Shown piece after piece: positions 29,266 to 34,651 of a stretch of DNA of 34,651 nt. The stretch lies in assembly GCF_000308855.1 (NCBI RefSeq), contig NZ_BAGM01000200.1, positions 1 through 34,651 on the forward strand, given 5' to 3'. Origin of the DNA: Nocardia veterana NBRC 100344. Lineage in GTDB: Bacteria; Actinomycetota; Actinomycetes; Mycobacteriales; Mycobacteriaceae. A model generated the notes under the pieces. It ran no database searches. It saw only the letters and a program-made list of their open reading frames with translations, and was not told where the DNA came from. A program made the position numbers and the translations under genes. The stretch's first letter is position 1; each line of letters opens with the position of its first letter.

Positions 29266-30810
29266 ATGTATCTCACGCAGGGCTTGCACCGAGCCGTCCA
29301 ACAGAACCCGAACGGCGTCATGTCGATCTGTGCCGACCGCACCCGCACCTTCGCCGAGGGCGTCGACCGGGTCGCCCGGTTGGCCGGAGCACTGCGACAG
29401 CTGGGCGTCGCCGAGGGTGACCGGGTCGGCATCCTGGCGCTGAACAGCGATCGGTATCTGGAGTACCTGCTGGCGGTGCCGTGGGCCGGGGCCGCGCTGA
29501 ATCCCGTGAACATCCGCTGGAGTCCGGCGGAAATCGCGTACTCGCTGATGGATTCCGAGACCGGGGTGCTGCTGGTCGACGACGCGTTCGCGCCCATGGT
29601 CCCGGCATTGCGGGCGGCGGCGCCGGTGCTGCGTACGGTGGTCCACTGCGGCGACGGACCCACTCCGGACGGCATGCTGTCCTACGAGGAATTGATCGCC
29701 GGCACGGAACCGGTCGAGGATGTGCGGCGCGGCGGCGACGCTCCGGCGGGCATCTTCTACACCGGCGGCACCACCGGGCATCCCAAGGGCGTGGTCCTCA
29801 GCCATGCCGGATTACAGATCTCCGGGCTGGGCAGCCTGTCGACCGGTTATCTCGCGCAGCCCGGCGCGCGGTATCTGCACGCGGCGCCGATGTTCCATCT
29901 GGCCGATCTGGCCGGCTGCGTCACCCAGATCATGATGGGCGGCGCCCAGGTGATGGTGCCCGCATTCGATCCGGTCGCGGTGATGGAAGCCGTTGCGGCG
30001 CACGGTGTTACCGATACGCTGCTGGTTCCGGTGATGATCCAGGCGATCGTCGACCACCCCCGGGTGACGGACTTCGACCTGTCGAGTGTCCGAGGGATCG
30101 TCTACGGGGCCTCCCCGATCGCGCAGGCCGTCCTGGAGCGTGCGTTGCGGGTGTTTCCGCAGGCACGTTTCACGCAGGCCTACGGTATGACCGAATTGTC
30201 GCCGGTGGCCACGTTGCTCGGCCCCGACGACCATCTCGCCGGGCGACTGCGCTCGGCGGGACGCGCTGCCCCGCATGCGGAGGTCCGCATCGCCGACGCC
30301 GACGACAACGAGGTGCCGCGCGGAACCGTCGGGGAGATCCTGGTCCGCGGCGCCCACGTGATGCTCGGCTACTGGAACCGGCCCGAGGAGACCGCTGCCG
30401 CGTTGCGTGGGGGATGGATGCACACCGGGGACGGCGGCTATATGGATGACGAGGGCTATGTCTACGTCGTCGATCGGATGAAGGACATGATCGTGAGCGG
30501 CGGGGAGAACGTGTACTCCGCGGAGGTCGAGAATGCGGTATCCGCCCATCCCGCCGTCGCCGCCTGCGCCGTGATCGGTGTGCCGGACGACGAGTGGGGA
30601 GAGCGCGTGCACGCGGTGATCGTGTGCCATCCCGGCACGAGTGTGACCGTCGAGGAGATCCGCGAGCACGTCAAGGAGTCGATCGCCGGATACAAGGCGC
30701 CGCGCAGCATCGAAGTGGTCGATTCCCTGCCGGTCTCCGGGGCCGGCAAGATCCTCAAACGCGAACTGCGCAAACAGTATTGGGGAGATTCGGAGCGGCA
30801 GGTGCACTGA
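29266..30810 (+). CDS. FadD-type long-chain fatty-acid--CoA ligase
   Basis: 514 residues, ANL superfamily. AMP-binding loop YTGGTTGHPKGVV (165-177), QAYGMTELSP, GYWNRPEET, HTGDGGYMDDEGYVYVVDRMKDMIVSGGENVYSAEVE (motif with the adenylate-binding Asp and hinge) and the catalytic Lys495 in SGAGKILKREL. It makes an acyl-AMP, then an acyl-CoA. The overall form is that of FadD13/FadD3-type enzymes rather than FAALs, lacking the FAAL-specific insertion. ATG 29266 (MYLTQGLHRA) follows AGAGG by five bases. Divergent from the PucR regulator; a small substrate-induced fatty- or aromatic-acid activation unit is plausible. Confidence 0.92.
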   Translation: MYLTQGLHRAVQQNPNGVMSICADRTRTFAEGVDRVARLAGALRQLGVAEGDRVGILALNSDRYLEYLLAVPWAGAALNPVNIRWSPAEIAYSLMDSETGVLLVDDAFAPMVPALRAAAPVLRTVVHCGDGPTPDGMLSYEELIAGTEPVEDVRRGGDAPAGIFYTGGTTGHPKGVVLSHAGLQISGLGSLSTGYLAQPGARYLHAAPMFHLADLAGCVTQIMMGGAQVMVPAFDPVAVMEAVAAHGVTDTLLVPVMIQAIVDHPRVTDFDLSSVRGIVYGASPIAQAVLERALRVFPQARFTQAYGMTELSPVATLLGPDDHLAGRLRSAGRAAPHAEVRIADADDNEVPRGTVGEILVRGAHVMLGYWNRPEETAAALRGGWMHTGDGGYMDDEGYVYVVDRMKDMIVSGGENVYSAEVENAVSAHPAVAACAVIGVPDDEWGERVHAVIVCHPGTSVTVEEIREHVKESIAGYKAPRSIEVVDSLPVSGAGKILKRELRKQYWGDSERQVH

Positions 30811-30840
30811 GGTGCGCGCGGCGGGCCGCACCGCCGCGCG

Positions 30841-32904
30841 TCAGGCGAGTGGCCGGTCGGTCGGCAGATTGACGAAACTCGGCGAATTCGGATCCAGCTG
30901 CAGATGTTGCGGTTTGAGTTCCGAATCGTTGAGCATCGGCCGGAACGGCATGGCCTTGGGCGCATTGGCCGCGAAGAGGTCGATGCGCAGCCGATGCCCG
31001 ATCTGCAATCGCGCCTGGGTCGGAATCACCGCGATATCGATCGTGACCGGTTGGCCCGGTGCCGCTGGCTGCCGCGCCGCGGCGGTGAGCAGATGGAACG
31101 GGGCGGTGTAGTCGCCGTTGGCGGAACGGCTGCTGCGTTCGTCGTCGACCGCGCGCATCGAGACGGTGAGCTGCCCGGTGGTGAGGGCCGTGGAGGTGCC
31201 GTCGGGCGCGACATCGTTGACCGTGGCACTCCAGAATCCGTCGGTGGCGTCGTGCACGACGTTCAGATGGAGGTCGATCGGCCCGGAGATCGCGGTGGGC
31301 TGTGCGACGGGCGCACTGGTGAAGGTCAGCGCATCGTGTTCGGCGATGCGGGAATCCTTGGAACAGGCGTCGATCATCGCGCCGGATCCGGCGGAGCCCT
31401 GGGCCGCGTCGCGAGAACACAGCGTGGCCAGACCCGGAGCCACGGTCAGGGTGGAGACCTCGGCCGGCGGCTGCGCGCTCAACGAGCCGTCGTGCACGCT
31501 GGCGACCGGGCTGCCGCTCGGCGCCGCCGTCAGATAGATCCGGCGGTGGTCCACCCCGGGTTGCGGAAACCGGGGCAGCGTCACCCACTCGCCGCCCTGT
31601 TCCTTCAGCACGATCGGCCCGTAGTGGTCGATGCCGTTGTCGATGTCCTTGAGCCACTTGTCGAACCAGGCTCGCTGCAACACCTCGAGTCGCGGCGGGG
31701 CACCGGCGACGCCGGTGCCGGCCCCGGGGTTGGAGTGGTAGGTGTCGCCGACGACGAGCTGTTTACGGCCGGGCGGCAGCGGAATGGCCTGGTAGATCTT
31801 GGTGGCGCTGTTGGCGAAGATGTCGTGCCAACCGCCGTAGACGAAGGCGGGCACGGTGACGCGCTCCGGATGCCCCATGATCGCCTGCCGGAAATCGCTG
31901 TCGGCGTTCAGCGCATCGGCCAGCGCGGGCGGCATCTGGTCCAGCGACGGGGTGAACAGCGCCTGGATCAGCAGATCGACGTTGGTCGCCGGATCGGCCA
32001 TCCGCGCGCTCAGCCACTTCCAGTCGAAGGTGCCGGTCAGCATCGCCTTCAGGTCGGGAATCAGCTTGAGCTGGTTCACCGTGTTGAGCCACATCGGCAG
32101 AAATGTGGTGCCGACGCCGCCGCCCGGGGCGACGACATCGCGCATCAGGTCGCTGCCGGGGACCACCGGGAAGATCGCCCGCAGTGCGGCGGGTGCGTTC
32201 TCCGCCGCCCGCAGCTGATTGATCGCGGCGTACGAACCGCCGCTCATCGCTACCTTGCCGTTCGAAAATGGTTGCGCCGCAGCCCAGTCGATCACCTCGC
32301 GGGTGTCGAGCTGTTCGCGTGCGCCGAGGGTCTCCCAATCGCCCTGCGACTGGCCGGTGCCGCGCACGTCGGCGACCACCAGGGTGTAGCCGGAGCGGAT
32401 CAGATTCCGGTCCAGGCCGAGTACCGTCGGCACGGTGCCGCCGTCGAGGGCGTGCAGCAGGTCGCCGAAGCTGCTGATCGGGGTGCCGGACAGATTGATC
32501 TGCCGCACCAGCGACATGACCAGCGGCTGCAGGCCGGGGTTCTCGACGGCCGAGCCCACCAGATCGGTCATGAGTTTGGTGTAGGGGGTGAGGTTGACGA
32601 TGGTCGGCAGCGGCTCGGTGACCACGGCCCCGGTGGTGTCGACCGGCCGGTAGACGTTGGCCTTCAGCACGATTCCGTCACTCATCCGGATCGGCACGTC
32701 GGCGTCGAGGTGGACGTCCGGATACTGCTGGGGACCGTCGTGGACGGCGGTCCACTGATCCTCACGGCCGGCCAGATTCGGATCATCGGAATGGGGTAGT
32801 CCGCCGAACAGTGCGGTGGCGGTCGCGGAAATACCGACCGCCGCAACGGCCATCAGGGTCCGGACGGGCACCACGGGTTTGCGCGATCGCAGCTGCCCGA
32901 ACAT
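30841..32904 (-). CDS. Secreted CocE/NonD-family hydrolase (X-Pro dipeptidyl-peptidase S15 fold)
   Basis: 687 residues. The N-terminus has a basic stretch, a hydrophobic helix (TLMAVAAVGISATATALFGG, about 17-35) and an Ala/Gly-rich run, consistent with a Sec signal peptide. The alpha/beta-hydrolase core follows: DVPIRMSDGIVLKANVYRP, YTLVVADVRGTGQSQGDW, nucleophile Ser224 in MSGGSYAA, the acid in YGGWHDIF and His in GDTYHSNP. The C-terminal jelly roll (DLHLNVVHDATDGFWSATVNDVAPDGTS...LRIDLFAANAPKAMPF) is that of the PepX_C domain. Start ATG 32904 follows GAAGGGG by four bases; the GTG at 32907 is too close. Hydrolyses esters or peptides outside the cell; the substrate is unknown. Convergent with the acyl-CoA ligase, 30 bp between stops. 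Confidence 0.9.
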   Translation of the reverse strand: MFGQLRSRKPVVPVRTLMAVAAVGISATATALFGGLPHSDDPNLAGREDQWTAVHDGPQQYPDVHLDADVPIRMSDGIVLKANVYRPVDTTGAVVTEPLPTIVNLTPYTKLMTDLVGSAVENPGLQPLVMSLVRQINLSGTPISSFGDLLHALDGGTVPTVLGLDRNLIRSGYTLVVADVRGTGQSQGDWETLGAREQLDTREVIDWAAAQPFSNGKVAMSGGSYAAINQLRAAENAPAALRAIFPVVPGSDLMRDVVAPGGGVGTTFLPMWLNTVNQLKLIPDLKAMLTGTFDWKWLSARMADPATNVDLLIQALFTPSLDQMPPALADALNADSDFRQAIMGHPERVTVPAFVYGGWHDIFANSATKIYQAIPLPPGRKQLVVGDTYHSNPGAGTGVAGAPPRLEVLQRAWFDKWLKDIDNGIDHYGPIVLKEQGGEWVTLPRFPQPGVDHRRIYLTAAPSGSPVASVHDGSLSAQPPAEVSTLTVAPGLATLCSRDAAQGSAGSGAMIDACSKDSRIAEHDALTFTSAPVAQPTAISGPIDLHLNVVHDATDGFWSATVNDVAPDGTSTALTTGQLTVSMRAVDDERSSRSANGDYTAPFHLLTAAARQPAAPGQPVTIDIAVIPTQARLQIGHRLRIDLFAANAPKAMPFRPMLNDSELKPQHLQLDPNSPSFVNLPTDRPLA

Positions 32905-33072
32905 CACGCCCCTTCTCGGTTGAGTTTTCGCGCACGACTGGGCCGGTCATCGACGATAGCAATCCGCTACCGGGAAATCCGGTAGCGCAGCCCTGGTGTC
33001 GTGCCCGCATCCGGACGCCCGGTGAGCGGGAGCACCGACCGGGCGAGAACACGTTTCAGTTACCGTCGCGGT

Positions 33073-33897
33073 ATGGGCGCAGAATCGAACGGATGTATCG
33101 ATCCGCACCGCTACGGCCCGTGGGCCGTGATCGCGGGCGGATCGGAGGGCGTGGGCGCGGAATTCGCCGATCAGCTCGCCGCGGCGGGCCTGGATATCGT
33201 GCTGCTCGCGCGCCGCGAAGGTCCGCTGGCCGAGACCGCCGAGCGCATTCGCCGCCACGGCGGGCGGGTCCGGACCCTCGCGGTCGACCTCACCGCGGCC
33301 GACGCGGCCGACCGGACCGCCGCGGCCACCGCCGATCTCGAGGTCGGTCTGCTGATCTACAACGCCGGGGCCAACACCCACAGCGCGGAATTTCTCGACG
33401 GCGATCTCGACGCCTTCGCCGCGATGAACGCGCTGAATATCGCCACCCCCTTGGCGCTGGTGCACCACTTCGGACGCGGCATGCGCGCGCGGCGGCGGGG
33501 TGGCATCGTGCTGGTGGGTTCGCTCACCGGCTACAGCGGGTCGGTGCGCCACACGGTCTACGGCGGCGCCAAGGCATATCTGCGGATCTTCGCCGAGAGC
33601 CTGTGGCTGGAGTTGCGCGACCACAACGTCGACGTGCTGCATCTGGTCCTCGGGGTGACTCGCACCCCGGCGATGGCCCGGGCCGGACTGAATTTCGACC
33701 TTCCCGGATTGCCGGTGGCCGAACCGGCCGAGGTCGCGCGGGAGGGGCTCGAACAGCTGGCGAACGGGCCGGTTCACATCGCCGGCGGCAACGCCGAGGC
33801 CGCGGCGCTGAGCAGCGGGCCCGATCGGGCCCGGATCGTGCTCGGCGGACACCGCCGCATGCAGCGCCTGCTCGGGCTCGCGGTGGACCGCTCATGA
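33073..33897 (+). CDS. Short-chain dehydrogenase/reductase
   Basis: 274 residues. Cofactor loop GGSEGVG at 22-28 (variant of TGxxxGxG), LLARRE after beta-2 (the two Arg suggest NADP), VDLT, NAG at 97-99, catalytic Ser150 (VLVGSLTGYSG), Tyr163 and Lys167 (VYGGAKAY). Classical SDR length. ATG 33073 is preferred over the frame's beginning at 33001 because the upstream residues are Arg/Ser-rich; the ribosome binding site is weak. Its stop overlaps the ATG of the LLM-class oxidoreductase (ATGA), so the two redox enzymes are probably made together. Confidence 0.9.
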   Translation: MGAESNGCIDPHRYGPWAVIAGGSEGVGAEFADQLAAAGLDIVLLARREGPLAETAERIRRHGGRVRTLAVDLTAADAADRTAAATADLEVGLLIYNAGANTHSAEFLDGDLDAFAAMNALNIATPLALVHHFGRGMRARRRGGIVLVGSLTGYSGSVRHTVYGGAKAYLRIFAESLWLELRDHNVDVLHLVLGVTRTPAMARAGLNFDLPGLPVAEPAEVAREGLEQLANGPVHIAGGNAEAAALSSGPDRARIVLGGHRRMQRLLGLAVDRS

Positions 33898-34651
33898 GCG
33901 AACCGGTCCGGCTGGCACTGTCCACCCCGATCGTCGTGCAGGTGCCGGGGCAGCGTTCGGACTGGGAGGCGCACGCCGGAATCGAGGAGTTGGCACTGAT
34001 CGCGCAGACCGCGGACCGGCTCGGCTTCGATCATCTGACCTGTAGCGAACATACCGCCGTGCCCGCCGACGCCGCCGAGACGCGGGGATCGACCTACTGG
34101 GATCCGCTGGCCACCCTGTCGTATCTGGCCGCCCGGACCACCCGGATCCGACTGGCCACCTCCGTTCTGGTCCTGCCGTATCACCACCCGCTCGAGATCG
34201 CCAAAAGCTACGGCACCTTGGACCGGATCAGCGGCGGCCGGGTCGTCCTCGGCGTCGGAGTGGGTTCGCTCGCACCGGAATTCGAGCTGCTGGGGGCGCC
34301 CTGGGAGGGGCGCGGCGAGCGTGCCGACGATGCCGTCGCCGCACTGCGTGCCGCCTTCGGGGTCCGCGAACCACGGTATGCCGGAACGCATTACGCATTC
34401 TCCGGAATGATCGTGGAGCCGGCCGGCGTGCAGGATCGGGTGCCGATCTGGGTGGGCGGGCGCACCATGCGTTCGTTGCGGCGGGCCGTCCGGTACGGTG
34501 CCGGCTGGATGCCGTTCGGGCTGTCGCCGCAGCGATCGAAAACCATGCTGGCGCAGGTGAATCCACCGACCGGCTTCGAGATCGTCCTGCCGACCGGCCC
34601 ATTGGATCCATTGGGGGCGCCCGAGCGCGTCCGGCGGCGGCTGGCCGCGCT
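33894..34651 (+). CDS. LLM-class (luciferase-like) F420/flavin-dependent oxidoreductase, 3' truncated by the window
   Basis: 252 codons visible, open to the right edge. Starts MSEPVRLALSTP; ELALIAQTADRLGFDHLTCSEHTAVP, WDPLATLSYLAARTTRIRLATSVLVLPYHHPLEIAKSYGTLDRISGGRVVLGVGVGSLAPEFELLG and VPIWVGGRTMRSLRRAVRYGAGWMP are the typical LLM barrel strands, including the cis-peptide region and the RVVLGVGxG loop that binds F420 or FMN. Most such actinobacterial enzymes use F420. The ATG overlaps the TGA of the SDR gene. Substrate unknown; the last ~40-60 residues are missing. Confidence 0.9.
   Translation, partial: MSEPVRLALSTPIVVQVPGQRSDWEAHAGIEELALIAQTADRLGFDHLTCSEHTAVPADAAETRGSTYWDPLATLSYLAARTTRIRLATSVLVLPYHHPLEIAKSYGTLDRISGGRVVLGVGVGSLAPEFELLGAPWEGRGERADDAVAALRAAFGVREPRYAGTHYAFSGMIVEPAGVQDRVPIWVGGRTMRSLRRAVRYGAGWMPFGLSPQRSKTMLAQVNPPTGFEIVLPTGPLDPLGAPERVRRRLAA

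Overview
The window is GC-rich, densely coded actinobacterial chromosome, most likely Nocardia or a close mycolate-forming relative. The lipid genes point that way: an EthA-type monooxygenase, a DesA-type acyl-ACP desaturase, a KasA/KasB-type ketoacyl synthase and a FadD32-type acyl-AMP ligase. PucR and F420-type (LLM) proteins and overlapping GTGA/ATGA gene junctions fit the same group. I see no tRNA, rRNA, CRISPR array, insertion sequence or phage gene. The identification is inference from protein families, not from a marker gene.

Layout. 1-939: C-terminal part of an EthA-like flavin monooxygenase, cut by the left edge. 1067-2779: three overlapping genes around DNA alkylation repair (ogt, a 2OG-Fe(II) oxygenase, an Ada-type zinc-domain protein without the methyl-acceptor Cys). 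2597-4072: a small membrane protein (-) and a VIT/CCC1-type metal transporter behind two candidate iron boxes. 4083-8793: a lipid block with desA-like (-) divergent from kas (+) and a FadD32-like ligase (+); a 13-bp direct repeat lies in the divergent promoter. 8927-12953: a small Cys-rich protein, a thiolase (-), a TPR-like protein and a DUF72 protein.

13053-27333 is the most unusual part. Two copies of a MarR + 14-TM drug-efflux cassette lie about 10 kb apart in the same orientation. Each transporter carries three beta-sandwich (carboxypeptidase-regulatory-like) repeats on its C-terminus. The second cassette continues, with an ATGA overlap, into a YceI-family protein whose N-terminus is a fourth copy of that same domain. 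Both MarR genes have nearly the same operator (GTATAGTTGGC-N4-GCAACTA) over a TATAGT -10 element. The transporter genes share blocks of exact DNA identity (328, 95 and 137 bp with one mismatch) between diverged stretches, which looks like gene conversion. Between the cassettes lie an XRE regulator with a leaderless-type start, translationally coupled to an aminotransferase and a stand-alone PntA-like dehydrogenase (a candidate small amino-acid pathway); then lipB, a DUF475 membrane protein and a transglycosylase-like protein, all on the minus strand.

27350-34651: a small hypothetical (-), a PucR regulator (-) divergent from a FadD-type acyl-CoA ligase (+), a secreted CocE/NonD-type hydrolase (-), a short-chain dehydrogenase (+) and, overlapping it by ATGA, an LLM-class oxidoreductase cut by the right edge.

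Start codons were moved inward from the longest reading frame wherever a ribosome binding site or family alignment argued for it; this is stated per gene. Family assignments rest on motifs read by eye.
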